DNA of 7,331 nt from Methanosarcinales archaeon (GTDB taxonomy: Archaea; Halobacteriota; Methanosarcinia; Methanosarcinales; Methanogasteraceae), in contig DAOWIV010000005.1 of NCBI GenBank assembly GCA_030640725.1, forward strand, positions 1 through 7,331, given 5' to 3'. Below, piece after piece: positions 1 to 5,174 of the stretch. A program made the position numbers and the translations under genes. A model generated the notes under the pieces. That model was not told the origin of the DNA and searched no databases. It worked only from the letters and a program-made list of their open reading frames with translations. How positions within the stretch are numbered: position 1 is the first letter of the stretch; each line of letters starts with the position of its first letter.

Positions 1-88
1 AAAGAAAGGGCTGCCCGGCTTTGAGGGCGTCTTCGCAATCGCGGGATTGCTTGCAATCGCCTATATGATAATGCGGCGGAAGCGATAA
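1..88 (+). CDS. C-terminal end of a PGF-CTERM surface protein (partial)
   Basis: Reading from position 2 gives 28 codons and a TAA stop at 86-88; the start lies outside the window. The visible end has the tripartite archaeal PGF-CTERM layout: the signature LPGFEG, a hydrophobic segment (VFAIAGLLAIAYMIM) and a basic tail (RRKR). In this family the tail is a sorting signal that archaeosortase A removes as the protein is anchored to a membrane lipid, so the product is most likely an exported cell-surface or S-layer-associated protein. What the ectodomain does cannot be seen here. A hairpin and T-rich tract follow the stop, so the transcript probably ends before serA. Confidence 0.85.
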   Translation, partial: KKGLPGFEGVFAIAGLLAIAYMIMRRKR

Positions 89-105
89 CGGACACGAAAC
101 CGGAT

Positions 106-137
106 CGAAGGGAGGGGTCCCTTCGTCATCTTCTTTT
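106..137 (+). terminator. Hairpin plus pyrimidine-rich tract after the PGF-CTERM gene
   Basis: A perfect 8-bp stem (CGAAGGGA at 106-113 with TCCCTTCG at 118-125) closes a GGGG loop and is followed by a T-rich run (TCATCTTCTTTTC). It lies 18 nt after the stop codon of the upstream gene. Archaeal termination mainly needs the T-rich tract; the hairpin may stabilise the mRNA end. Confidence 0.65.
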
Positions 138-160
138 CTTGCCCGGGGTTTGCCGGCACA

Positions 161-175
161 ATCGAAATATTCGAT
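161..175. repeat. Short inverted repeat between the PGF-CTERM gene and serA
   Basis: ATCGAA and TTCGAT form 6-bp arms around a 3-nt spacer (ATA), followed by five A residues. It sits about 85 nt upstream of the probable serA TATA box. It could be a protein-binding dyad or chance; its position is the only support for a regulatory role. Confidence 0.3.
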
Positions 176-259
176 AAAAACGCCCGGAACTTTTCAGATA
201 GTACCGCGTTCCAGCCACCCTTCCCAAAAACCTGCCTGCAACACCTGGGCACAGAACAC

Positions 260-307
260 GTTTAAGCTATGTGATCATAGATACATCATAAACCAAAGGA
301 TGGAGGT
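260..307 (+). promoter_or_regulatory. Putative serA promoter, dyad and ribosome-binding site
   Basis: GTTTAAGC at 260-267 is a plausible archaeal TATA element. Immediately downstream, CTATG (267-271) and CATAG (276-280) form an inverted repeat with a 4-nt spacer (TGAT). That position, between TATA box and expected transcription start, is where archaeal repressors commonly bind. GGAGGT at 302-307 is a strong Shine-Dalgarno site and fixes the TTG at 314 as the start. The TATA and operator assignments rest on sequence and position only. Confidence 0.5.
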
Positions 308-313
308 ATCATA

Positions 314-1876
314 TTGAAAATTCTTGTAAGTGATCCGCTTGCGGAAGATGGTTTGCAGATTCTCAGGTCCGAGCATGAGGTTGATGTACGCACAGGTCTT
401 GCGCCACAGGAACTTGCAGACACCATACCCGAGTACGACGCTCTTGTGATCAGAAGCGGAACAAAAGTGACAGAAGAGATCATCGAGGCAGCAGACCGCC
501 TCAAGATCATCGGCAGGGCTGGAGTCGGCGTGGATAACATCGATGTGCCCGCAGCAACAAAAAAAGGCATCATCGTTGCGAACACGCCGGAAGGAAACAC
601 GATTTCAGCGGCGGAGCACACGATCGCGATGATGTTTGCGATGACAAGGAATATACCGCAGGCAAACGCCTCGATGAAAGCAAACGAGTGGAACCGCAAG
701 CAATTCATGGGCAGCGAGATCAGGGAGAAGGTTCTCGGCGTTGTCGGGCTTGGCAGGGTCGGCATCGAGGTTGCAAAACGTATGCGTGGAATGGAGATGA
801 AGATCATCGCTTATGATCCGTTCATACCGGCGCAGCGTGCAAAGGAACTCGGAATCGAACTGACCGACCTCGACACCGTGTTAAAGCAGGCGGACTACAT
901 CACGGTGCATACACCACTTACCAGCGAGACAAGGGACCTGATCGATGATGCCCGATTTGGGATCATGAAGCCGGGCGTCAGGATCGTTAACTGCGCACGG
1001 GGCGGGATCATCAACGAAGACGCACTTGCACGTGCTGTCAGCGATGGAAAAGTCGCTGGCGCAGCGCTTGACGTCTTTGTGAACGAACCACCGACAGGGA
1101 GTCCGCTGCTCGAACTGGATCGTGTGATCGTCACCCCGCACCTCGGAGCGTCCACCGCTGAGGCGCAGGTTGCAGTGGCGGTCGATGTTGCAAAGCAGAT
1201 CCTTGCCGCCCTTCGCGGCGAGTCTGTCAAGAGTGCGATCAACCTGCCGTCGATCAGACCCGATGTCATGTCGGTGATGTCGCCGTACATCGGTATCGCC
1301 GAGACGCTCGGGGGAATATGCACCCAACTGGCTGGCAGCTTTGATGCAATCGAGATCGGATACGCGGGCGAGATATTTGACGATGTGCGAATGATCACGC
1401 TTGCCGCACTAAAAGGCGTGCTTGCGCCGTCGATGGGTCCAACTGTCAACTATGTGAACGCGCCGGAGATTGCAAAGGGGCGAAAGATCAAGATCAAGGA
1501 GAGTAAATCTGCTGAAGCCGAGGAAACGCCATCGATAACGATCAGTCTTGCCGGAAGCGGTGGGACGAGATCTGTGAGGGGTACACTCGTCGGAGATCGC
1601 ACAAGGATTCTTGAGGTCGATGGGCGCCGTGTCGATATTACACCGTCGAGATACCTGATCGTCTCACGGCACCAGAACCAGCCAAATATCATTGGTCCGT
1701 GCTGCATGATTCTTGGCAGGGAACAGATCAACATATCAGGGATGCAGGTCAGCGAAGCCGGGGCAGACGACACATCGATCATGATCTTGAATGTTGACTC
1801 AGAGGTCTCTGACAATCTACTTGGCGAGATCCGGGCGGTTGATGGGGTCTTTGATGCAGAACTGATCCGATTGTGA
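314..1876 (+). CDS. serA: D-3-phosphoglycerate dehydrogenase
   Basis: Cytoplasmic enzyme of serine synthesis that oxidises 3-phosphoglycerate to 3-phosphohydroxypyruvate with NAD. The 520-aa product has the usual length and order of long-form SerA: a substrate-binding half, a Rossmann domain with GLGRVG at 145-150 and an acidic residue D168 in AYDPF that favours NAD, then the catalytic set R229 (NCARGG), E258 (VNEPP) and H276 (TPHLGAS). An intervening (ASB) domain covers roughly 310-445 and a C-terminal ACT domain about 450-520. ACT domains in this family commonly sense serine, but feedback inhibition is inferred here. The start is a TTG preceded by GGAGGT; the translation begins MKILVSDPLAEDGL as in other family members. 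It is first in a probable three-gene operon; the next gene begins 31 nt downstream. Confidence 0.96.
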   Translation: MKILVSDPLAEDGLQILRSEHEVDVRTGLAPQELADTIPEYDALVIRSGTKVTEEIIEAADRLKIIGRAGVGVDNIDVPAATKKGIIVANTPEGNTISAAEHTIAMMFAMTRNIPQANASMKANEWNRKQFMGSEIREKVLGVVGLGRVGIEVAKRMRGMEMKIIAYDPFIPAQRAKELGIELTDLDTVLKQADYITVHTPLTSETRDLIDDARFGIMKPGVRIVNCARGGIINEDALARAVSDGKVAGAALDVFVNEPPTGSPLLELDRVIVTPHLGASTAEAQVAVAVDVAKQILAALRGESVKSAINLPSIRPDVMSVMSPYIGIAETLGGICTQLAGSFDAIEIGYAGEIFDDVRMITLAALKGVLAPSMGPTVNYVNAPEIAKGRKIKIKESKSAEAEETPSITISLAGSGGTRSVRGTLVGDRTRILEVDGRRVDITPSRYLIVSRHQNQPNIIGPCCMILGREQINISGMQVSEAGADDTSIMILNVDSEVSDNLLGEIRAVDGVFDAELIRL

Positions 1877-1907
1877 TAACGAATGTAAACGTGGGTACAA
1901 ACTGACC

Positions 1908-2396
1908 ATGGACATGAGAAAACGCGTGTATTATCGCTTTCCACAGCGTGGGCTGCATTTCGAGCAGAAATACAGGTATTATGAAGACCTCCCATATCTG
2001 GTGCGGACGATGGCAGGAATGGATGGCAAATATGGGATGTTTTCGACCGAATCGCCTGACCAGAGGGGGCACATCATCCAGGCAAAGCGTGACATCGAGG
2101 TCTACATCGTCGAGAACAACCTCGATTTCGTGCGCTTGACCCTGGACACGGTGGAGGAGATTATAGAGGGAATCGAGAGCGATGGCATGCTTGATTTCAA
2201 GATCGGGTTGAAATATAGCTATCTCGACGGGAAATACAACCGGATTGCGTTTGCAGGTGACGATTACCTGGCGCGGGTGCAGCTGGACGGTGATCTGATC
2301 ACGCTAAAAATTCATCTTGATGCAGGTCACGGGAGGACCGAGTGCGGACGGGTGGCAGACACGATCGTGGAGGAATTGCGACGGGGAGCGACATGA
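1908..2396 (+). CDS. Conserved-looking hypothetical protein, 162 aa
   Basis: I do not recognise a family. The product is soluble-looking, with no signal peptide or membrane segment. The N-terminus is rich in Arg and aromatic residues (RKRVYYRFPQRGLHFEQKYRYY), followed by mixed alpha/beta-type sequence and an acidic helix (LDTVEEIIEGIESDG). The C-terminal part has alternating hydrophobic strands (YNRIAFAGDDYLARVQL, LITLKIHLDAG). Codon use and GC content match serA. It lies 31 nt after serA, and its TGA overlaps the ATG of the DUF2240 gene in ATGA, which supports translational coupling. No strong Shine-Dalgarno precedes the ATG at 1908; a second in-frame ATG two codons later (1914) is equally possible. 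Confidence 0.8.
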   Translation: MDMRKRVYYRFPQRGLHFEQKYRYYEDLPYLVRTMAGMDGKYGMFSTESPDQRGHIIQAKRDIEVYIVENNLDFVRLTLDTVEEIIEGIESDGMLDFKIGLKYSYLDGKYNRIAFAGDDYLARVQLDGDLITLKIHLDAGHGRTECGRVADTIVEELRRGAT

Positions 2397-2842
2397 CGCT
2401 TAAGCAGGTTGTTACTTATGTATTCAGAAGGAAAGGGGGCGTGATACCGATCAGCGAGTTTGTGTTTGCGCTCTCGCTCGACCTGAAATGGTTTTCGCCT
2501 GATCAGGCAGAATCGGTACTGAAGAGTGCGGAGAAGAGCGAACTCGTGAAGATCACCGGTGATCTGGTAGAGCCGCTCTTCGATCCGGGATCCGTAGAAG
2601 TCCCGATCGATTTCCGACCCGACCAGAGCATACTTGAGGTGAAGACCGTAACAATCTTTGATCAGGTGGTCGAGCGGCTTTCTGCAGTCAAGAGCAAGCA
2701 AGAGATCATACGCATGATCAATGAAGAGCAGGAGAGTCTGCGCATTGTTGAGCCGGATGCTGTCGCGCTGCTGATCGCAAGAAAATTCGGCATCGATGTT
2801 GCTGACCTGATCGACAAAGCATACCGGCAGAATATTCGCTGA
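2393..2842 (+). CDS. DUF2240 family protein
   Basis: A 149-aa protein that resembles the archaeal DUF2240 family, whose biochemical function is unknown. Recognisable parts are an N-terminal helix-turn-helix-like segment (FRRKGG, then SEFVFALSLDLKWFSP at 21-36), the strand and turn LVKITGDLVEPLFDP (51-65), the stretch VEVPIDFRPDQSILE (68-82), and a C-terminal helical half ending VALLIARKFGIDVADLIDKAY. The ATG at 2393 is chosen over an upstream alternative at 2342 because it overlaps the previous stop in ATGA, has GGGGAG at 2383-2388, and begins where the family similarity begins. It is the last gene of the serA group; a broken secreted-protein gene follows after 33 nt. A regulatory or nucleic-acid role is possible from the fold but is inference. 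Confidence 0.85.
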   Translation: MTLKQVVTYVFRRKGGVIPISEFVFALSLDLKWFSPDQAESVLKSAEKSELVKITGDLVEPLFDPGSVEVPIDFRPDQSILEVKTVTIFDQVVERLSAVKSKQEIIRMINEEQESLRIVEPDAVALLIARKFGIDVADLIDKAYRQNIR

Positions 2843-2875
2843 ACTGCATGTCAACAATAGGTGTAGGGAGTAAAC

Positions 2876-3224
2876 ATGGAACCACGCGTCATCGCAACGA
2901 TAATCATACTTGCAGCGTTAATTCCTGCTGCGGGTGCAACAGATGGTATATCAATTCCGGAGACTCGATACAAGATGCGATCGATGGCGCATCCGAGGCG
3001 ACACGATACCATCTGATATATACCTGACGTACTGCCCGGAGTGCAGCGATGGCGATGACAACGACGGGGACGGCGAGACTGACTACCCGGCTAACGAAAG
3101 TTGTACATGCGGACTCGATCCGAGTGAAGCAGTCCCGATGGATCCGATCCCTGAACTACCAACACTCCTGCTGATGAGTCCTGGCATCCTCAGCCTGATG
3201 ATGTTGGCACGGAAGAGGGATTGA
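2876..3224 (+). pseudogene. Frameshifted secreted NosD-like/PEF-CTERM-like protein gene
   Basis: Three frames together read as one protein. Frame A starts at ATG 2876 after AGGGAG (2865-2870) and gives a clear signal peptide (MEPRVIATIIILAALIPAAG). Frame B, from TGG at 2944, gives WYINSGDSIQDAIDGASE, the typical start of a NosD/parallel beta-helix domain. Frame C, from 3000, gives DTI, a CPEC motif, an Asp-rich DGDDNDGDG segment and the tail PIPELPTLLL...MMLARKRD, which resembles the archaeal PEF-CTERM sorting signal. One lost base near 2943 (GA[C]TGG) and one lost G near 2998 (GAGG[G]CGAC) would restore ATDWYINSG and GASEGDTI. The repaired product would be only about 116 aa, so the beta-helix body is missing as well. 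Either a decaying surface-protein gene or two sequencing errors in a short gene. Confidence 0.75.
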
Positions 3225-3243
3225 TCCCTCCACTTTCTTTTTT
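3215..3243 (+). terminator. Hairpin and T-tract terminator
   Basis: GAGGGA (3215-3220) pairs with TCCCTC (3225-3230) around TTGA, and a run CTTTCTTTTTTT ends at 3243. The hairpin spans the TGA stop of the preceding broken gene, so it probably ends the serA-side transcript. Confidence 0.7.
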
Positions 3244-3508
3244 AATATTTATTTAGTCCGCAGCAGGGTTTTAGGCAAGCATCGCTACCATCATTCGCTC
3301 TTTCATGAGCAACGTTTGGGCGGACGGTTTCACAGGCTGCGCTACCTTTGATTCGCCGCTGTTTCGCAGATCACATTACAGCACCTACAGCACCCAACCA
3401 CACTGCCCATGCTTCAGGGTCGGGATGGGCTATCGTATTAGCCATCCCATCCAATTAGTTGTCCGCGCACTCCACCATCCATGCCATCCAAGCGATTTGT
3501 CATACCAT

Positions 3509-3602
3509 GGATATATTAGGCGTATAGTTGGACAGCGCGCTTGCCCGGGTCGCAAATAGGTGGAATGGCGCGAATCAGGCATATCACCTGATTCACCGGT
3601 TT
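3509..3602 (+). other. Possible small structured RNA locus (candidate only)
   Basis: GATATATTAG at 3509-3518 could be a TATA element. About 25 nt downstream begins a foldable segment. CGCGC (3536-3540) pairs with GCGCG (3568-3572), enclosing TTGC/GCAA (3541-3544 with 3552-3555). Next to it, AATCAGG (3573-3579) pairs perfectly with CCTGATT (3587-3593) around a 7-nt loop, and a short T run follows at 3600-3603. No H/ACA or C/D boxes are convincing. This may instead be an mRNA leader element or a terminator. Confidence 0.25.
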
Positions 3603-3649
3603 TGGAAATAGCGAGGACACGCCCACAAACTACCGCTACAGTAAGCACC

Positions 3650-3714
3650 TTTAAGGATAAAGACACTTGAGTATACTTCACCAATTAATCGATTGATACT
3701 TGAGACCAAGGATG
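3650..3714 (+). promoter_or_regulatory. Putative promoter and repeated motif before the COX24-like gene
   Basis: TTTAAGG at 3650-3656 is a possible TATA element. Downstream lie three similar octamers: ACACTTGA (3663), ATACTTCA (3673) and ATACTTGA (3696). They start 10 and 23 nt apart, close to one and two helical turns, which would suit a regulator bound on one face of the DNA. AGGATG at 3709-3714 is a weak ribosome-binding site for the ATG at 3725. Confidence 0.35.
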
Positions 3715-3724
3715 TTGATAAGAC

Positions 3725-3811
3725 ATGGGAACGCCAAAGAAAAAGAAACGCGCAAAAATGAGAAAGCATAAACTTAAGAAACTTAGAAAGAACATGCGCC
3801 ACAAGCGATAG
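3725..3811 (+). CDS. COX24/AURKAIP1 (mS38/bS22)-like basic mini-protein, 28 aa
   Basis: This 28-codon gene runs from ATG 3725 to TAG 3811. The product begins MGTPKKKKRAKMRKHKLK and ends KNMRHKR; about 60 percent of its residues are Lys, Arg or His, and it has no acidic residue. The core KMRKHKLKKLRK resembles the COX24 domain found in mitochondrial mS38 (AURKAIP1) and in the mycobacterial 30S protein bS22, which bind rRNA near the decoding centre. Its size and charge also recall eL41, the tiny archaeal/eukaryotic large-subunit protein, but the KMxKHK core fits COX24 better. Likely role: small ribosomal protein or rRNA-binding peptide. It is upstream of cbf5 with a 23-nt gap, a translation/RNA-modification context. 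The weak AGGATG ribosome-binding site and the short length leave some doubt. Confidence 0.7.
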   Translation: MGTPKKKKRAKMRKHKLKKLRKNMRHKR

Positions 3812-3817
3812 TATCCG

Positions 3818-3834
3818 CATATATATTTTTATAT
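3818..3834 (+). promoter_or_regulatory. AT-only TATA-like stretch immediately before cbf5
   Basis: The sequence from 3819 to the cbf5 ATG at 3835 consists only of A and T (ATATATATTTTTATAT). It looks like a TATA element, but it touches the start codon. A promoter here would start RNA about 25 nt downstream, inside the coding region. It may therefore be an unstructured leader for translation from an upstream transcript, or the true start may be misjudged. Confidence 0.3.
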
Positions 3835-4851
3835 ATGAATGTGAACTCCTTTTCGGATGCCATACCAGAGCGGTCTGCAAGCGTCCTTGTAAAAGCACAT
3901 GACCAGACCGATCAGCGATATGGCAGCATACCGGAAGATCGACCGATCGAGGAGCTATTTGACCGGGGAGGAATCAATCTCGATAAACCGTACGGTCCGA
4001 CCAGCCACGAGGTGGCTTCATGGGTCAAAAGGATACTGAATATTAGCAGGGCAGGACACAGCGGGACGCTTGACCCGAAGGTCACGGGCGTGCTCCCGAT
4101 CCTGCTCGGAAACGCCACGAAGGTTGTGAAAGCGCTGCTTCTTGCTCCAAAGGAGTATGTGTGCCTCATGCACCTGCACCACCCGGTTCCTGAGGACCGG
4201 ATCAGGGCGGTGTGCGCAGAGTTCACCGGACGCATCTACCAACGCCCGCCAGTCAAGTCAGCGGTCAAACGGAATCTCCGGGTGCGAACTGTTTATTATA
4301 TCCGAATCGAAGAGATTGAGGGTGAAGATGTGCTCTTCACAGTCGGCTGTGAAGCCGGCACATACATCCGCAAACTGTGTCATGACATCGGCATCGCTAT
4401 TGGTGTCGGTGCGCATGAGGCAGAACTGCGCAGGACAAAAGCAGGTCCGTTCGATGAAAACAATCTGGTCTCGCTGCACGACCTCCGCGATGCTTATGTC
4501 GCATGGAAGGAAAGTGGAGATGAAACCGCGATACGAAGCATGATATTTCCGGTTGAACGAGCGCTCATACATCTGCCACGGGTCACGATCCGCGACCGTG
4601 CGGTGGATGCGATATGCCATGGTGCGTCGCTTGCCGTACCCGGGCTGCTGACGCTGTCAAAAGGCATCGGGAGCGGCGATACGGTCGCGGTGTACACCCA
4701 GAAAGGCGAGGCAGTCTCGCTTGGCATCGCACGCATGTCTGATAAAGAGATGCTTCGTGCGAAGACCGGCATTGCGGTGCAGACATCAAGAGTGCTCATG
4801 GAAACGGGCACATATCCGAAAGGATGGATCACAAAAGCCGAGGTAGTCTAG
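3835..4851 (+). CDS. truB: Archaeal Cbf5: RNA-guided tRNA/rRNA pseudouridine synthase (TruB family)
   Basis: Catalytic subunit of the H/ACA ribonucleoprotein, which with Nop10, Gar1 and L7Ae converts uridine to pseudouridine in rRNA; it can also modify tRNA position 55. The 338-aa length is normal for archaeal Cbf5. Visible elements are the dyskerin-like N-terminal part (DQRYGSIPEDRPIEEL), GINLDKPYGPTSHEVASWVK (46-65), the catalytic loop AGHSGTLDPKVTGVLP with catalytic D80, Y108 in KEYVC, the QRPPVKSAVKR segment (136-146), GTYIRKLCHDIG (175-186), and a C-terminal PUA domain about 250-330 ending ETGTYPKGW. The ATG at 3835 has no Shine-Dalgarno and abuts an AT-only stretch; GTG at 3841 is the only other nearby start. 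The last five codons (AEVV and stop) coincide with the first 15 nt of the tRNA-Ser gene. Confidence 0.95.
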   Translation: MNVNSFSDAIPERSASVLVKAHDQTDQRYGSIPEDRPIEELFDRGGINLDKPYGPTSHEVASWVKRILNISRAGHSGTLDPKVTGVLPILLGNATKVVKALLLAPKEYVCLMHLHHPVPEDRIRAVCAEFTGRIYQRPPVKSAVKRNLRVRTVYYIRIEEIEGEDVLFTVGCEAGTYIRKLCHDIGIAIGVGAHEAELRRTKAGPFDENNLVSLHDLRDAYVAWKESGDETAIRSMIFPVERALIHLPRVTIRDRAVDAICHGASLAVPGLLTLSKGIGSGDTVAVYTQKGEAVSLGIARMSDKEMLRAKTGIAVQTSRVLMETGTYPKGWITKAEVV

Positions 4852-4938
4852 CGGTAAGGCGCACGCCTGGAACGATAGAATCGCCTTGAAAGCGTGTGGG
4901 TAATAACGCCCTCGTGAGTTCGAATCTCACCCTCGGCG
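4837..4938 (+). tRNA. tRNA-Ser(GGA) with an 18-nt intron
   Basis: A complete class II tRNA folds from this sequence. The acceptor stem is GCCGAGG (4837-4843) with CCTCGGC (4931-4937), and the discriminator base is G (4938), as expected for serine. The D stem is GTCT/AGGC with loop AGCGGTA. The anticodon stem is CACGC (4862-4866) with GCGTG (4892-4896). The long variable arm is GGGT/GCCC, and the T arm is GTGAG-TTCGAAT-CTCAC. Removing 18 nt gives the loop CTGGAAA with anticodon GGA (4869-4871), reading UCC and UCU serine codons. No CCA is encoded. Mature length is 84 nt. The first 15 nt overlap the end of cbf5 on the same strand. Confidence 0.93.
4873..4890 (+). other. tRNA intron in the anticodon loop (canonical 37/38 site)
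   Basis: The segment CGATAGAATCGCCTTGAA separates nucleotide 37 from nucleotide 38; because of flanking A residues the exact cut can slide by up to two bases with the same spliced product. Inside it CGAT and ATCG form a 4-bp hairpin, and CTTG followed by AAA could partly pair with CTGG to give a relaxed bulge-helix-bulge for the archaeal splicing endonuclease. The central helix would contain a U-U mismatch, so the motif is not ideal. Confidence 0.85.
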
Positions 4939-5130
4939 TCGTTTGCGGTTAGATTTTAGTAGGATGCCGCAGACAAATAGTTTACTCAAGATGGTACATG
5001 TATCGTCACCGACCCCGCAATGAATTCGGGGCATCCGTGGGATGGAGGTCGCGCGTTGGTGTAAGCGTGGACGGAGGTAGGATGGGCGGTGGCCGTGTTT
5101 GGAGCTGCTCGCGGGCAAGGGTGTGCGACA
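4939..5130. other. Gene-free spacer between tRNA-Ser and the HEPN gene
   Basis: No convincing gene. Two adjacent hairpins are visible: CCCCG/CGGGG (5013-5017 with 5027-5031) and CATCC/GGATG (5032-5036 with 5040-5044). Downstream is a strongly G-rich tract with seven GG or GGG runs at 5069-5092. The GC-rich composition stops abruptly at about 5130, where the AT-rich promoter of the next gene begins. Confidence 0.5.
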
Positions 5131-5170
5131 TTTTTAAATAGAAGCAAGCTGAGTGATAAAATAAGGTGAT
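5131..5170 (+). promoter_or_regulatory. Promoter and ribosome-binding site of the HEPN gene
   Basis: TTTTTAAATA at 5131-5140 is a good archaeal TATA box, which predicts a transcription start near 5160. GGTGAT at 5165-5170 is a strong Shine-Dalgarno site 4 nt before the ATG at 5175. The leader would therefore be very short. Confidence 0.6.
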
Positions 5171-5174
5171 AACA

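Larger units (their letters stand above)
3244..3724. other. About 480 nt without a recognisable gene; hairpins and short repeats
   Basis: No reading frame here resembles a protein I know. Visible structures are: a perfect 9-nt tandem duplication (TACAGCACC at 3377-3385 and 3386-3394); a hairpin of 10 bp with one bulged G (3422-3432 with 3439-3448); a compact double-hairpin block at 3536-3593; and three similar 8-mers (AYACTTSA) at 3663, 3673 and 3696 before the mini-gene. The sequence matches none of the tRNA, 5S, SRP or RNase P RNA landmarks I looked for. Confidence 0.6.

Noticed and set aside
286..1995. Long minus-strand open frames opposite serA
   Set aside because: They are antisense shadows of a gene with clear catalytic motifs, and their translations show no domain or credible start signals.
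2342..2392. Upstream start for the DUF2240 gene
   Set aside because: The extra 17 residues overlap the preceding gene deeply and lack family similarity; the ATGA junction at 2393 with GGGGAG is a better start.
2934..3224. A 96-aa gene starting at ATG 2934
   Set aside because: Its first 20 or so residues have no meaning in this frame, while the overlapping frames give a signal peptide and a NosD-like start. The stretch is better explained as the last part of a frameshifted gene starting at 2876.
3395..3432. Resemblance of the minus strand to the 5S rRNA core (CCCATCCCGA...)
   Set aside because: Only about 10 bases agree; the following GAAGTTAAGC block and the flanking stems of 5S rRNA are missing.
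3305..3559. 84-aa plus-strand open frame in the gene-free region
   Set aside because: The product is low-complexity (His, Pro, Cys rich), there is no ribosome-binding site, and it spans the hairpins described; likely chance.
4914..4938. tRNA 3' end as an attachment site with a second copy downstream
   Set aside because: I searched the rest of the window by eye for GTTCGAATCTCACCCTCGGC and saw no second copy, and no integrase is present, so an att site cannot be claimed here.
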